64,000 bases of DNA from Bosea sp. NBC_00550 (GCF_026020075.1 NZ_CP102772.1:3198501-3262500); one strand, 5' to 3'; shown: positions 1 through 10,843, counted from the first letter of the stretch. Notes: generated by a model from the sequence alone, not told the origin. Made by a program: numbers and translations.

Positions 1-639
1 CCCGGCCGCGATCAGCGGCGCCGCGACATCGGCCGACAGGACGACATGGGTGAGTTCGAGCGCCTCGTCCGAAACGCCGGCCGCCTGGGCCAGCGTGATG
101 AAGGTCCGTGCCCCGCGCGCCGAATAATGCAGGGCGGCATCGCCCGGCTGGCCGTGACGCAAAGCCGCCTGCGTGTCCTCGGGCAGGACGGAGACCGGCT
201 CCGCCGCATAGGCGGTCCAGAGCTTCACGTCGTAGCCGGCCTGCTTGAGCCGGTCCGGCACATCCTCCTTGCGGTCCCGCGCGACGATCATCAGGAGCTT
301 CGCCGGGGCCGGCAGCGTGCGCTTGATCAGCTCGATCAGGTCGTTGCGGTCGCCGTCGGCGCTGCGGGCATCGTCCAGCCCGGCTTCACGCACCTTGGCG
401 GCGGTCCGTGCGCCGACCGTGAAGACCGGCAGATCGCGCCAGGTCGCCGGCCCCTCGGTCAGCGCGGGCAAGGCGTTGCCGCTGGTTAGCACGATCGCAT
501 CGAAGCTCCCGGGCGGCGTCTCATCCGACAGCCGGACCACCTCGAAGAGCGGCGCGACGAGCGGCTCGAAGCCGTGATCGGCGATGGCGCGCGCCGTCCG
601 TTCGGCATCGGGACGGGGACGAAAGACGAAAACGCGCAT
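1..639 (-). CDS. hemD: uroporphyrinogen-III synthase, 3' end cut by window edge
   Basis: Closes and rearranges hydroxymethylbilane to uroporphyrinogen III in heme biosynthesis (cytosol). The reading frame is open from ATG at 639 to base 1 (213 codons seen). The N-terminus MRVFVFRPRPDAERTA, the stretch DAIVLTSGNALPAL and the later YSARGARTFI motif fit the two-lobed HemD fold. An SD-like AGGAG lies just before the ATG. It is divergent from tsaD, an arrangement common in Rhizobiales. The C-terminal end lies outside the window, so full length is unknown. Confidence 0.85.
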   Translation of the reverse strand, partial: MRVFVFRPRPDAERTARAIADHGFEPLVAPLFEVVRLSDETPPGSFDAIVLTSGNALPALTEGPATWRDLPVFTVGARTAAKVREAGLDDARSADGDRNDLIELIKRTLPAPAKLLMIVARDRKEDVPDRLKQAGYDVKLWTAYAAEPVSVLPEDTQAALRHGQPGDAALHYSARGARTFITLAQAAGVSDEALELTHVVLSADVAAPLIAAG

Positions 640-893
640 TCACAGCTCCTGACAAGACGGGCGGCGACCACAGGACGATCCGCGAACGATGCAGCATTCC
701 GCGATCGGGCCGCATTGAGGCGGAACAATGATCCTGTGCATGCCGTCCCCTTTTCATCCCTGCCGCAAAGGTCGCGGGCACGCCCCTTGGCCTTGCACCC
801 TGCCCCGCACTATACGAAGGAATTGCCGGCGAGGAACTGCCGGACGCAGGGCTTCATCCCGTTCTTCCGTTTTACGAGGTTAATCGAGCGATC

Positions 894-1949
894 ATGCGTG
901 TCCTTGGGATCGAGACGACCTGCGACGAAACGGCTGCCGCGATCGTCTCCGTCGAGCGCTCGGGCGAGAGCAAGATCCTGTCGAACGAAGTGCTGAGCCA
1001 GATCGCCGCCCATGCCGCCTATGGTGGCGTCGTGCCGGAAATCGCCGCACGCGCCCATGTCGAGGCGATCGACCGCATCATCGCGCGTGCCTTCGCGAAT
1101 GCCGGTCTGAAGCCCGGCGACATCGATGCCGTCGCGGCTGCGGCCGGGCCCGGCCTCGTCGGCGGCGTCATGGTCGGCCTCACCGCCGGCAAGGCGATCG
1201 CACTCGCGACCGGCCGCCCCTTCATCGCGGTGAACCATCTCGAGGCTCACGCCCTGACCGCGCGCCTCACCGACGATCTCGCCTTCCCCTACCTGCTGCT
1301 GCTCGTCTCCGGCGGTCATACGCAGTTGCTCGCCGTGCGCGGCGTCGGCGACTACCTCAAGCTCGGCGGCACCATCGACGACGCCGTGGGCGAGGCCTTC
1401 GACAAGATCGCCAAGATGCTGGCCCTGCCCTATCCTGGCGGCCCCTCGGTCGAGCGTGAGGCACTGAAGGGCGATCCCGAGCGCTTCGACTTTCCCCGGC
1501 CGATGCAGGGGCGCACCAATCCGGACTTCTCTCTCTCCGGCCTCAAGACCGCCGTACGCCTCGTCGCCGAGCGGATCGCGCCGTTGTCGGACAACGACGT
1601 CGCCGATCTCTGCGCCTCCTTCCAGGCGGCGATCGTGGACGTCATGGTCGACCGGACCCGCGCCGGCTTGCGCGCCTGCCGCGAGGCCGGAATCACCCCC
1701 ACGACGCTGGTCGTCGCTGGCGGCGTCGCCGCCAACCAGGCGATCCGCAGCGGCCTGACGCGGCTTGCGACAGAGGCCGGACTGCCGATGGTCGCCCCGC
1801 CGCAGGCGCTCTGCGGCGACAATGGCGCGATGATCGCCTGGGCCGGGCTGGAACGGCTGCGGCTCGGAATGGTCGACGACATGAGCGCCGTCGCCCGCCC
1901 GCGCTGGCCGCTCGACGAACTCTTGGCCAAGCCCGCGTCAGCCGCATGA
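894..1949 (+). CDS. tsaD: tRNA N6-adenosine threonylcarbamoyltransferase
   Basis: Transfers the threonylcarbamoyl group to A37 of ANN-decoding tRNAs (t6A synthesis), working with TsaB and TsaE in bacteria. The protein has 351 residues, normal for the family. It opens with [16 protein letters not shown], contains [14 protein letters not shown] near residues 42-55, and carries the metal-binding HLEAH (H115, H119). The VSGGHTQL nucleotide-binding stretch follows. The stop overlaps the gpsA start by 4 bases (ATGA), so the two are translationally coupled. Confidence 0.96.
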   Translation: MRVLGIETTCDETAAAIVSVERSGESKILSNEVLSQIAAHAAYGGVVPEIAARAHVEAIDRIIARAFANAGLKPGDIDAVAAAAGPGLVGGVMVGLTAGKAIALATGRPFIAVNHLEAHALTARLTDDLAFPYLLLLVSGGHTQLLAVRGVGDYLKLGGTIDDAVGEAFDKIAKMLALPYPGGPSVEREALKGDPERFDFPRPMQGRTNPDFSLSGLKTAVRLVAERIAPLSDNDVADLCASFQAAIVDVMVDRTRAGLRACREAGITPTTLVVAGGVAANQAIRSGLTRLATEAGLPMVAPPQALCGDNGAMIAWAGLERLRLGMVDDMSAVARPRWPLDELLAKPASAA

Positions 1950-2944
1950 AACGCGTGCCGGCCTATGCGACCGTCGGCGTCGTCGGCGCCGGCTCTTACG
2001 GCGCGGCGCTGGCGCTTGCAGCGACGCGCGCCGGACGCGCCGTCCGGCTCTGGGCTCGCGATCCCCTGACCATTGCGGCGATCGCGCGCAGCCGCCAGTC
2101 GCCGCGCCTGCCGGACATCGACCTCCCCGAGACGATCCGCGCCACGGCTTCGCTTGAAGACCTCGCCGGTTGCGACGCGCTGATCGTGGCCGTGCCCACC
2201 CAAAACCTGCGCTCGGCCTGCCAGAATCTGGCGGAAAAGCTGTCGGCCGACATGCCGATCGTCTCCGCGGCCAAGGGCATCGAGCAGGCGAGCGGACTGT
2301 TTCCGACGCAGATCATCGAAAGCGTCCTGCCCGGCGCCCGCACCGCGATCCTGTCCGGCCCCAGCTTCGCCAGCGATATCGGGCGCGGCCTGCCCACGGC
2401 GGTGACGCTCGCAGCGGCCGAGCCGGACTTGGCGCAAGGGCTGGCCGAGGCTCTGAGCTCGCCGGCCTTCCGCATCTACCATTCGGACGATCCGCTCGGT
2501 GTCGAGATCGGCGGCGCCGCCAAGAACGTGCTCGCCATCGCCGCCGGCATCGCGATCGGCCTGGGTTACGGCGAAAGCGCGCGCGCCGCGCTGGTGGCGC
2601 GCGGATTCGCGGAGCTGCGCCGCTTCGGCGAGGCCTATGGCGGCGAACCCGAAACGCTGATGGGCCTGTCCGGCCTCGGCGATGTCGTGCTGAGCTGCGC
2701 CTCGCCGCAATCGCGCAACTTCGCCTATGGGCTGGCGCTCGGAAAGGGCAAGGCCCCGGCCGAGGCCTCCGGCGGCAAACTGGCCGAAGGCGCTTTCACC
2801 GCGCCGGTGCTGGTCGAGATGGCGAGGTCCCGGCATATCGAGACGCCGATCGCGGAAGCAGTCGCGGAGATCATCGCCGGGCGCATCGGCGTAGCGGAGG
2901 CCGTGGCTGCGTTGCTGGCTCGCCCCATTCGGGCCGAACGATAG
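1946..2944 (+). CDS. gpsA: glycerol-3-phosphate dehydrogenase [NAD(P)+]
   Basis: Reduces dihydroxyacetone phosphate to sn-glycerol 3-phosphate for phospholipid synthesis. The protein has 332 residues. The dinucleotide-binding loop [11 protein letters not shown] is at residues 12-22. AKGIEQ and LSGPSFA lie in the middle, and [14 protein letters not shown] carries the catalytic Lys. It overlaps tsaD by 4 bases and is followed 10 bases later by a small unknown gene. Confidence 0.95.
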   Translation: MKRVPAYATVGVVGAGSYGAALALAATRAGRAVRLWARDPLTIAAIARSRQSPRLPDIDLPETIRATASLEDLAGCDALIVAVPTQNLRSACQNLAEKLSADMPIVSAAKGIEQASGLFPTQIIESVLPGARTAILSGPSFASDIGRGLPTAVTLAAAEPDLAQGLAEALSSPAFRIYHSDDPLGVEIGGAAKNVLAIAAGIAIGLGYGESARAALVARGFAELRRFGEAYGGEPETLMGLSGLGDVVLSCASPQSRNFAYGLALGKGKAPAEASGGKLAEGAFTAPVLVEMARSRHIETPIAEAVAEIIAGRIGVAEAVAALLARPIRAER

Positions 2945-2954
2945 GGAGAAGGGC

Positions 2955-3281
2955 ATGGCGGGAGACTGGTCGGACCTCACCAAGCGCGTCGCGCGCGGCA
3001 TCGCCGAGGTCAAGAAGACCACGGGGTCGGAGCTCGTTGCCGAGGGCCAACCCGTGCCTCTGGCCGGGCGGATCGCCGGGCCGGTCCTGCAGCATCGCCG
3101 GCGCAAGGCCGAGGGCACGCATCGCTTCGTGCTGATCCTGCCCTTCGGCGAGGGCGAGGTCCGTGTCGAGCTCGACCCCAAGGATTACGCCGCATTGACC
3201 CGCGAGATGGTGCGGTTCTGGAACGAACAGGGCGAGGCGGCATCGCAGCCGCCAGTGCCGCTCAAGGAGGACGAGGCCTGA
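2955..3281 (+). CDS. conserved small protein of unknown function
   Basis: A 108-residue soluble, charged protein that I do not recognise. It starts MAGDWSDLTKRVARGIAEV, has a basic centre (HRRRKAEGTHRF) and ends in an acidic tail. There is no signal peptide or membrane segment. It lies 10 bases after gpsA and its TGA overlaps the ATG of the EVE gene by one base, so it is expressed as part of the tsaD-gpsA operon. The gpsA-to-EVE slot is often filled by a YciI-like protein in relatives. This sequence does not look like YciI to me. Confidence 0.75.
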   Translation: MAGDWSDLTKRVARGIAEVKKTTGSELVAEGQPVPLAGRIAGPVLQHRRRKAEGTHRFVLILPFGEGEVRVELDPKDYAALTREMVRFWNEQGEAASQPPVPLKEDEA

Positions 3282-3691
3282 TGGCTCACTGGCTGATCAA
3301 ATCCGAACCGTCCGTCTGGTCCTGGGACGACCAGCTCAAGGCCGGCGCGAAGGGCACGCATTGGGACGGGGTTAAGAACCACACCGCCAAGCTCAACCTG
3401 ATGGCGATGAAGAAGGGCGATCAGGTCTTCTTCTACCATTCGAACGAAGGGCTCGCGGTCGTCGGCATCGTCGAGGTCATCAAGGAAGCCTATCCGTGGG
3501 AAGACGCGGGGCCGCCCTGGGTTCTCGTCGATTTCAAGGCGGTGAAGCCGTTGCCGAAGCCGGTGACACTGGCCGACGTCAAGACCGAGCCGAAGCTCGC
3601 CAAGATGTCGCTGGTCACCTCCTTCCGCCTCTCGGTCCAGCCGGTGACGGACGAGGAATGGGACATCGTCTGCAAGATGGGCGGTCTCTGA
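3281..3691 (+). CDS. EVE domain-containing protein
   Basis: A 136-residue single EVE domain (PUA-like fold). The family is linked to recognition of modified bases; a precise role in bacteria is not settled. Family features visible are the start AHWLIKSEPSVWSWDD, then THWDGVKNHTAK, then the KKGDQVFFYHS strand. It overlaps the preceding gene by one base (TGATG) and closes the tsaD operon. It converges on the DUF2235 gene 4 bases away. Confidence 0.88.
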   Translation: MAHWLIKSEPSVWSWDDQLKAGAKGTHWDGVKNHTAKLNLMAMKKGDQVFFYHSNEGLAVVGIVEVIKEAYPWEDAGPPWVLVDFKAVKPLPKPVTLADVKTEPKLAKMSLVTSFRLSVQPVTDEEWDIVCKMGGL

Positions 3692-3695
3692 CCGC

Positions 3696-4841
3696 TCAGC
3701 GCCGGTAATACGCCGCAAAGGGCGGATACTCAGCCAGCGCGCGTGGCCGGTATTGCAGCATCTTGTCGAGGATCGGCACGGCAGGAGCCTGCAGGCGCGG
3801 CTCGACAGACGCTGCCATCCGCGCCGGTTGCGGCTGGAATTCGTGGAGAACGAAACCCTCCCGCGTGCCCTCGCTCCAGGGCAGCCATGAGGTCTTGCGC
3901 TCGTCATGCTGCCGGCCGAGCGCGTCGGGCCTGAGTTCCGCGATCAGCCGCGGCTCGACGGTGAGCGGATGCGCGATCGCCTGCGCCTCTGCGATCATCC
4001 AGCCGAGCGACAGGTCCGACAATCCCATCTTCAGGCCGTAGCCGCCGCCGATATCGGTGTGCACGCCGGCGAACCAGACCTGCCTGATCTGTCCGGGCGG
4101 GGCCTGCGTCTCGTCCCAGAGTTCGGGCGCGAAGACTTCCCGGTTCTCGTCGATGGCGAGCGCGTGGCGGCCATGCGCGACCTGCCGGTTGAGGGTGGCG
4201 TCGTGGAATTTGTGGCGTCCGGGCATGCTGCCGATCGCCGGGAGACCAAGCGCGCGCACCGTATCCCAGACCCCGACGAAGAAAGGCGGTGCCGGCTGCG
4301 TGCCGTGGCGGCTGCGGAACGCAGCCGCGGCCTCGGCCCGGGCAGCGTCATCCTTGACCATGTAAACGTCCTTGACCGCGCTGGATGCGAGCGCCCTCAC
4401 CTCCGCGGCCTGGATCGCATCGGTGAAACCGTCCCAGCGCATCACCTTGGCGAAACCGCCCGGCACGCCGCAGAGCGCCAGCACCCCGCCGAGGCTGCGC
4501 ACCGTGTAGGCGCCGCGGCTGAAGCCGAACAGGAAGATGCGGTCGCCCGGCCTGTAGGCGCAAAGCAGCGCGGCATAGCAGTCGATGATGTTGTCGGTGA
4601 TGCCGTAGCCGGTCGCCTGGGCGAGCCAATCCTTGAGGCGGCGGAACGGGCCGCGAATCTCGCCCTCGTCCGGGTTGGAGCCGAGACCGGGATCGTAGAA
4701 GCAGATCTGCCCGGCAGGGTCCGCCTCTCGCGTCGCCATGAACAGGCGGTAGACACTCGTCCAGTTGATCGGGTTCGCGCCGCCGGCCTGCCCCGTCCCG
4801 TCGGAGAAGATGCAGATATTGCGCGCCATAAAGCCCTCCAC
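3696..4841 (-). CDS. DUF2235 alpha/beta-hydrolase domain protein
   Basis: A 381-residue member of the DUF2235 family, which includes Tle1-type phospholipases among others. Visible are the opening CIFSDGTGQAGG, the nucleophile elbow GFSRGAYTVRSLGG (GxSxG) and VHTDIGGGY with the expected acid and glycines. It has no signal peptide. Nothing nearby suggests a type VI secretion system, so a free-standing housekeeping or lipid-related hydrolase is more likely than an effector. MARNICIF, four codons downstream of the chosen start, is an equally possible start. Confidence 0.85.
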   Translation of the reverse strand: MEGFMARNICIFSDGTGQAGGANPINWTSVYRLFMATREADPAGQICFYDPGLGSNPDEGEIRGPFRRLKDWLAQATGYGITDNIIDCYAALLCAYRPGDRIFLFGFSRGAYTVRSLGGVLALCGVPGGFAKVMRWDGFTDAIQAAEVRALASSAVKDVYMVKDDAARAEAAAAFRSRHGTQPAPPFFVGVWDTVRALGLPAIGSMPGRHKFHDATLNRQVAHGRHALAIDENREVFAPELWDETQAPPGQIRQVWFAGVHTDIGGGYGLKMGLSDLSLGWMIAEAQAIAHPLTVEPRLIAELRPDALGRQHDERKTSWLPWSEGTREGFVLHEFQPQPARMAASVEPRLQAPAVPILDKMLQYRPRALAEYPPFAAYYRR

Positions 4842-5064
4842 AGGCGCCGCACCCTACCATGTGATGAGACGATCCGGGGATGTTTTGCCCGAGAGTCATG
4901 CTCCGGACGCCTGCCCCTGCCACGAAAGTGCGACGCACAATGGGTTGCCGCGCCGCCTGCGCAACCTATGATGCGGCGAATTCAAAGGAAGCGATGTCCG
5001 GCCTGCTCGCCAGAGTCGACGGACCAACGCAACACAGACGGCCGAAGTCTGGGGAGACGCCCGA

Positions 5065-7017
<1,953 letters not shown>

Positions 7018-7049
7018 CAGGGAACTGGCGTTTTCTCCTCGACCACACG

Positions 7050-7158
7050 CCGTCATCCCGGATGCAGCGAAGCGGAGATCCGGGATCCATCGTAGAGCTC
7101 CGGAGCCCTATGATGGATCCCGGATCGGCGCGGCTTTGCCGCTTGTCCGGGATGACGG
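7050..7158. repeat. long inverted repeat, REP-like intergenic element
   Basis: Two arms of about 40 bases, reading CCGTCATCCCGGAT... and ...ATCCGGGATGACGG at the outer ends, surround a centre with GATCCGGGATCCAT and ATGGATCCCGGATC. The element lies between convergent acs and the RidA-like gene. Its composition resembles dispersed palindromic elements of Bradyrhizobium/Bosea-type genomes and could also end transcription from both sides. Confidence 0.75.
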
Positions 7159-7183
7159 CGAGATTTTTCGGCGAGAGCCCTAT

Positions 7184-7567
7184 TTACAGCGCCGCCGCCA
7201 CCACCTCGATCTCGACCTTGAACTCGGGCCGCGTGAAGCCCGAGACGATCATCAGGGTCGAGGCCGGCGGCGGGCTGGCGACGTGGCAATCGCGCGATTC
7301 CATATAGCCTTTCATATGGGCGCGGTCGGTGACATAGGCGTTGATCCGCACGATGTCCGCGAGCGTCATCCCAGTCTCTGCAAGGATCGCGGCGATGTTG
7401 GCGAAGCAGAGATCAGCCTGCGCCCGCGCGTCCTCCGGCACGGTCCCGTCTGCGGCGACGCCCAGCTGCCCCGAGCAGAAGACGAATCGCTGGCCCGGCG
7501 GCACTTCCATGCCATGACTGTAGCGGGCGAAGGGCGGAGCGATCGCGGCGGGGTTGAGCGGCTTCAT
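7184..7567 (-). CDS. RidA family protein
   Basis: A 127-residue protein of the YjgF/YER057c/UK114 family. Start chosen at 7567 (MKPLNPAAIAPPFARYSHGM), with GGAG 8-9 bases upstream; an in-frame ATG 42 bases further out lacks this. FCSGQLGVAADG and the end FKVEIEVVAAAL are family hallmarks. By eye alignment, the Arg used for imine hydrolysis in true RidA falls where this protein has GFT, so it may not have classic 2-aminoacrylate deaminase activity. It is monocistronic. Confidence 0.88.
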   Translation of the reverse strand: MKPLNPAAIAPPFARYSHGMEVPPGQRFVFCSGQLGVAADGTVPEDARAQADLCFANIAAILAETGMTLADIVRINAYVTDRAHMKGYMESRDCHVASPPPASTLMIVSGFTRPEFKVEIEVVAAAL

Positions 7568-7742
7568 GCGGACGGTCTCCAGAATCGGGCCGACTATGCC
7601 CCCCCACATCTTAGGGAACCAGAGCCGGCATCGCGGGTTCGCATCGCGCCCGGCCTGCGCTAGACCATGCTCATGCCGCGTTCATTGAGTTGCTGTGATA
7701 GTGACGCAAAGTTCGGCTGACCGAGATCGGAACCCGCACCGC

Positions 7743-8435
7743 ATGACGACGATGCAGACCGCCACGCCTGCCGCCCTGACCCGGGTGGTCGCCCTGCTTC
7801 CCCTGCTGGCCCTGACGGCCTGTGCCGGTTCGCAGCGTTTCACCGGCCCGATGATGAACCCGCCCTCATACGGCCAGCCCGCCCTGTCCTCGGCCCCGCC
7901 CGTCTCTTCGGCGCCGATCACGTCGGAGCCGCTGCCGCCGCCCGGCGGCTATCCGGCGGCATCCGCTCCCCCGCCAGGTGGAGGCCCCCTGCCCGCACCG
8001 CAGGACCCGTTCTTCGATCCCAGCGCCGGCGCCCCGCCGCAGGGCCAGCCTTTGCCGCCGACCGGCCAGCCCGAGCAGGCGCCCGGCCTGCGCGGCAGCA
8101 ACAATCAGGTCGCGGGCCTCGGCCCCAGCGCCACGGCGCCGCGCCCGGCCGCAGGTCGCGACAGCATGGTCGGCGGCTGGACGGCACGCGAGGCGACCGG
8201 CGGCTCCTGCCGCGTTCAGCTTTCGAGCACGCCGACGCTGGATCTCTATCGCGCCAGCTCGTCGGGCTGCGCCAACAAGGATCTACAGAGAATCTCGGCG
8301 TGGGATTATCGCGACGGCGAGGTCTATCTCTACCAGCAGGGCGGCACCGTAGCGGCACGGCTGCGTGCCGGCAGCGGCAGCGCTCTCGATGGTGCCGTGA
8401 CCAAATCCGGTGCGGCGCTGTCCCTCAACAGGTAA
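7743..8435 (+). CDS. Omp19-like lipoprotein with AprI/Inh protease-inhibitor domain
   Basis: A 230-residue protein starting at 7743 (MTTMQTATPAAL). The signal sequence ends in lipobox LTAC with Cys27 as the lipidated residue. A long Pro/Ser/Gly-rich spacer runs to about residue 145. The C-terminal ~90 residues (MVGGWTAREATGGSCRVQL ...) form an Inh beta-barrel with paired Cys, as in Brucella Omp19. It likely sits in the outer membrane facing the periplasm and may inhibit metallo- or serine proteases; that is inference from the family. Confidence 0.82.
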   Translation: MTTMQTATPAALTRVVALLPLLALTACAGSQRFTGPMMNPPSYGQPALSSAPPVSSAPITSEPLPPPGGYPAASAPPPGGGPLPAPQDPFFDPSAGAPPQGQPLPPTGQPEQAPGLRGSNNQVAGLGPSATAPRPAAGRDSMVGGWTAREATGGSCRVQLSSTPTLDLYRASSSGCANKDLQRISAWDYRDGEVYLYQQGGTVAARLRAGSGSALDGAVTKSGAALSLNR

Positions 8436-8496
8436 GGCGCGGGAAGCGCAGGCCAGGCCGTCTAAGCCCGCTCTGCGCTTCGAGCCCAGCCTGAGC

Positions 8497-9111
8497 TCAC
8501 GCGCCGAACGCGCGGGCGAGCAGCGTTGTCGGCCAGAAATTCTTCTGGATCGACAGGGCGATGGTCGCGAAGCCGGCAGCATTGTCCAACGCCTCGTCGA
8601 GGATCGTGAAGGGCGTCGGGCCTGCGGTCGTGATCACGCCTTCGACATCGGCATAGCCGCCGACGAGATCCGCCTCGAACTTGGCCGCGAGCCGACGCAT
8701 GGCGACATTCTCCGGCAGGCAGGTCATGTAGAGCGTGCGGATGCCGCGGTTGCGCGATGCCGTGATCAGGCGCCCGAACAGCTTCGTGCCGAAGCCGCGA
8801 CGGCGCCAGCCGCTCTCGACGCTGAAAGCGGCCTCCCCCGTCTGCGCCACGATATCGTCGAGGCCACGCAATTCGGCGGCGCCGCGAACGATTCCGTCCT
8901 CGACATAGGCATAGACGAGCCCGCCCACGCCGAAGGTCGTCGCCTCATAGTTCTCGAGGAATGCGTCATTGACCGCCGTGCCGAAGCGCTGTTGACGGGT
9001 CACCGGATCGAGCCGGAGCAGGTGTTCCCGCAGCAGATCGCGCTCGGTCGGCCATAGCCGTCGGATCACGCCAGCGCCGGCCTTGGTGCCAGCGAATTTC
9101 GAACGAACCAA
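8497..9111 (-). CDS. GNAT family N-acetyltransferase
   Basis: A 204-residue acetyltransferase with unknown acceptor. GLVYAYVEDGIVRGAAELRG forms the early strands and VESGWRRRGFGTKLFGRLI carries the acetyl-CoA pyrophosphate loop (consensus R/QxxGxG/A). The following TLYMTCLPENVAMRRLAAKF fits the C-terminal helix/strand. The remaining ~50 residues are less typical. Similar proteins in Rhizobiales are stand-alone. The neighbours do not suggest a substrate. Confidence 0.85.
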   Translation of the reverse strand: MVRSKFAGTKAGAGVIRRLWPTERDLLREHLLRLDPVTRQQRFGTAVNDAFLENYEATTFGVGGLVYAYVEDGIVRGAAELRGLDDIVAQTGEAAFSVESGWRRRGFGTKLFGRLITASRNRGIRTLYMTCLPENVAMRRLAAKFEADLVGGYADVEGVITTAGPTPFTILDEALDNAAGFATIALSIQKNFWPTTLLARAFGA

Positions 9112-9436
9112 TTGTCTTCTCCTGAACAGCGCAAACAGCGCGCTACCGACCAGGAGGCGTATCTTCCCTAAGACGTCTCAGATTGTGCATGATTCAGGCG
9201 ATTGCAAGACAGTCTATCTGCGGCATTTTCGCCGTAGCGAACCAGGAATCGTACCTGAACAGCTTGGTCTCATGCACAAGAAGCATGGCGATTGGGCATT
9301 ATGAGCTTGAGGATGGCTCGAAAAAAAGCACTACAACCCCGCCAAACGTCGTGCGATAATTTCGCCAAGACCCCGATGACGGCGCGTCCGGCATGAGCTA
9401 AGTTGCGTGCTCCCGGTCACTCATACTTGAAGCTCC
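9112..9436. other. 325-base intergenic region upstream of the cold-shock gene
   Basis: No open frame of note. It holds the nested hairpin at 9183-9279 described separately. The remaining 157 bases before the cold-shock ATG form a probable long 5' leader or promoter region with an A-tract at 9323-9329. I could not assign a -35/-10 pair with confidence. Confidence 0.6.
9183..9279. ncRNA. candidate structured RNA, four nested helices
   Basis: Four helices nest exactly: TTGTGCATGA with TCATGCACAA (10 bp, 9183-9192/9270-9279), TTCAGG with CCTGAA (6 bp, 9193-9198/9254-9259), CGATT with AATCG (5 bp, 9199-9203/9247-9251) and CTGCGGC with GCCGTAG (7 bp including one G-U, 9218-9224/9231-9237) closing an ATTTTC loop. 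That pairs 56 of 97 bases. It could be an sRNA on either strand, or part of the leader of the cold-shock gene 158 bases downstream. I do not recognise the family. Confidence 0.5.
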
Positions 9437-10117
9437 ATGTTCGATCGTCGCAAGCCTCCTGCTGCCCAGCCCTTCGTCACGCACGAAAATATCGAAGCCA
9501 AGGTCAAGTGGTTCGACCCCGAGAAGGGGTTCGGTTTTGCATCGCCCGCCGATGGGTCGGGCGATGTCTTCCTGCATGTCTCCGCGATCGGCCCGCTCGA
9601 TCAGCAGGATCTGCTGCCAGGCGCCACCATCGTCGCCGATCTCGGTGAAGGTCGCCGCGGCCTGCAGGTCGTTGCGGTTCACGAGATCGACGCCTCCACC
9701 GCAACCCAGACGACACCGGCTCCCCGCGCTTTCTCGCCCCGCCCGCCCCGCGATGATTTCGGTGGCGGCGGCTATGGCGATAGGGATCGTGGCGGCTTCG
9801 GCGGCGGCGATCGTGGCGGCTATGGCGGCGGTGATCGCGGCGGCTTCGGCGGCGGCGACCGCGGCCCTCGCGGCGGCGGCTTCCATGATCGCGACAGCGG
9901 TCCGGTCGAAGGCCCCTTCGATGGCGCCGTGAAGTTCTTCAACTCGGATCGTGGCTTCGGCTTCATCGCTCCGGACAAGGGCGGCCCGGACGTGTTCCTG
10001 CATGTCTCGTCGCTGAGCCGCAGCGGCCTTCAGGCGCCGATCGACGGGCAGCGCGTGCGCTTCTCGGTCCGCGCCGGCCGCAAGGGTCCGGAAGCCGCCA
10101 ACGTCAGCTTCATCTGA
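9437..10117 (+). CDS. double cold-shock-domain protein with Gly-rich linker
   Basis: A 226-residue RNA/ssDNA-binding protein. Cold-shock domain 1 spans about residues 18-84, with RNP1 KGFGFA (30-35) and RNP2 DVFLHV (43-48). Domain 2 spans about residues 160-226, with RGFGFI (172-177) and DVFLHV (185-190). Between them lies a flexible Gly/Arg/Asp linker (about 105-155) resembling RGG-type RNA-binding tails. Most CspA proteins are single-domain and about 70 residues; double-CSD forms are known in alphaproteobacteria, usually with shorter linkers. A clear terminator follows. Confidence 0.9.
   Translation: MFDRRKPPAAQPFVTHENIEAKVKWFDPEKGFGFASPADGSGDVFLHVSAIGPLDQQDLLPGATIVADLGEGRRGLQVVAVHEIDASTATQTTPAPRAFSPRPPRDDFGGGGYGDRDRGGFGGGDRGGYGGGDRGGFGGGDRGPRGGGFHDRDSGPVEGPFDGAVKFFNSDRGFGFIAPDKGGPDVFLHVSSLSRSGLQAPIDGQRVRFSVRAGRKGPEAANVSFI
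9779..9865 (+). repeat. in-frame direct repeats encoding GGDRGG[F/Y]G units
   Basis: Tandem units of about 24 bases encode G-F/Y-GGGDRG repeated three to four times in the linker of the double cold-shock protein (residues 115-143). Codons vary between units (gat/gac, cgt/cgc), so the peptide repeat has been kept while the DNA drifted. Confidence 0.8.
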
Positions 10118-10144
10118 CGGCTTCCATCGCCTCGAAAGATTGAA

Positions 10145-10172
10145 GGCCCGCCATTGGCGGGCCTTTTCTTTT
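10145..10172 (+). terminator. rho-independent terminator of the cold-shock gene
   Basis: GGCCCGCC (10145-10152), loop ATT, GGCGGGCC (10156-10163), then TTTTCTTTT. It lies 27 bases after the stop codon. Confidence 0.92.
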
Positions 10173-10230
10173 GATCGGACCTGTGAGGTTTCGGAGCGAG
10201 CCGGCTAAGCGGCGCGCTCCGGGCACCCTA

Positions 10231-10725
10231 TCAGTGGCTGTGATCGTCGCCTTCGAGGCCGCCGATATGCTTCTGGGTGTAGAGTTCGAGGCCGATGCGT
10301 CCGATCAGGTCGAGCTGAGTCTCGAGGAAGTCGATATGGCCTTCCTCATCCTTCATCAGCGCCTTGAACAAATCCTCGGACGGGTAATCACCCACTTCGC
10401 GGCAGTAACGGGCGGCTTCCTGATAGAGCGAGCGCGCTTCGACCTCGGCCTTGAGGTCGCATTCGATCACTTCCTTGACGTTCTCGCCGATGCGCAGCTG
10501 GTCGAGCGTCTGCAGATTCGGGAAGCCGTCGAGGAAGAGGATGCGGTCGACGAAACGGTCGGCATGGACCATCTCCTCGATCGATTCCTTCTTCCAGGTC
10601 TTGGCCATTTCCTTCAGCCCCCAATTGTCGAGCATCCGGTAATGCAGCCAGTACTGGTTGATGGCGGTGAGCTCCGAGCGCAGCCCCTTGTTGAGATATT
10701 CGATGACCTTCTTATCGCCCTTCAT
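10231..10725 (-). CDS. bfr: bacterioferritin
   Basis: Stores iron in a 24-subunit heme-containing shell and oxidises Fe(II) at a dinuclear site. The protein has 164 residues. All ferroxidase ligands are in place by E. coli numbering: E18, E51, H54, E94, E127 and H130. Met52 is the axial heme ligand. The His-rich tail ends DDHSH. A good Irr box lies 24 bases upstream of the start, so iron-responsive control is expected. Its partner ferredoxin bfd lies 118 bases upstream of this gene, downstream of irr. Confidence 0.97.
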   Translation of the reverse strand: MKGDKKVIEYLNKGLRSELTAINQYWLHYRMLDNWGLKEMAKTWKKESIEEMVHADRFVDRILFLDGFPNLQTLDQLRIGENVKEVIECDLKAEVEARSLYQEAARYCREVGDYPSEDLFKALMKDEEGHIDFLETQLDLIGRIGLELYTQKHIGGLEGDDHSH

Positions 10726-10748
10726 GGCGGAGCACCCCGATGCACTAC

Positions 10749-10765
10749 ATTAGAATGATCCTAAT
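10749..10765 (-). promoter_or_regulatory. Irr box (ICE motif) in the bfr promoter
   Basis: ATTAGAATGATCCTAAT matches the Irr consensus TTTRGAAYNRTTCYAAA at 14 of 17 positions, from memory of the consensus. It lies within an 8-bp inverted repeat TACATTAG/CTAATGTA (10746-10753/10761-10768). It is centred about 32 bases upstream of the bfr start. Confidence 0.8.
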
Positions 10766-10843
10766 GTATTCACGCCGGGCCCGAAAGGGAAGAGCGAAAA
10801 CACCGTCCCACCAATGAATGAGCGAATGGAGCGGACCGGCGCC

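Noticed and set aside
1430..3181. Minus-strand open frame of 583 codons opposite tsaD/gpsA
   Set aside because: Opposite two canonical housekeeping genes; a coding shadow.
3696..4841. DUF2235 protein as a type VI secretion phospholipase effector
   Set aside because: No immunity gene, VgrG, or other T6SS gene nearby; the neighbours are housekeeping genes.
9779..9865. Short tandem repeats resembling a CRISPR or VNTR
   Set aside because: The repeats are in frame in the cold-shock gene and have no spacers; they encode a Gly-rich linker.
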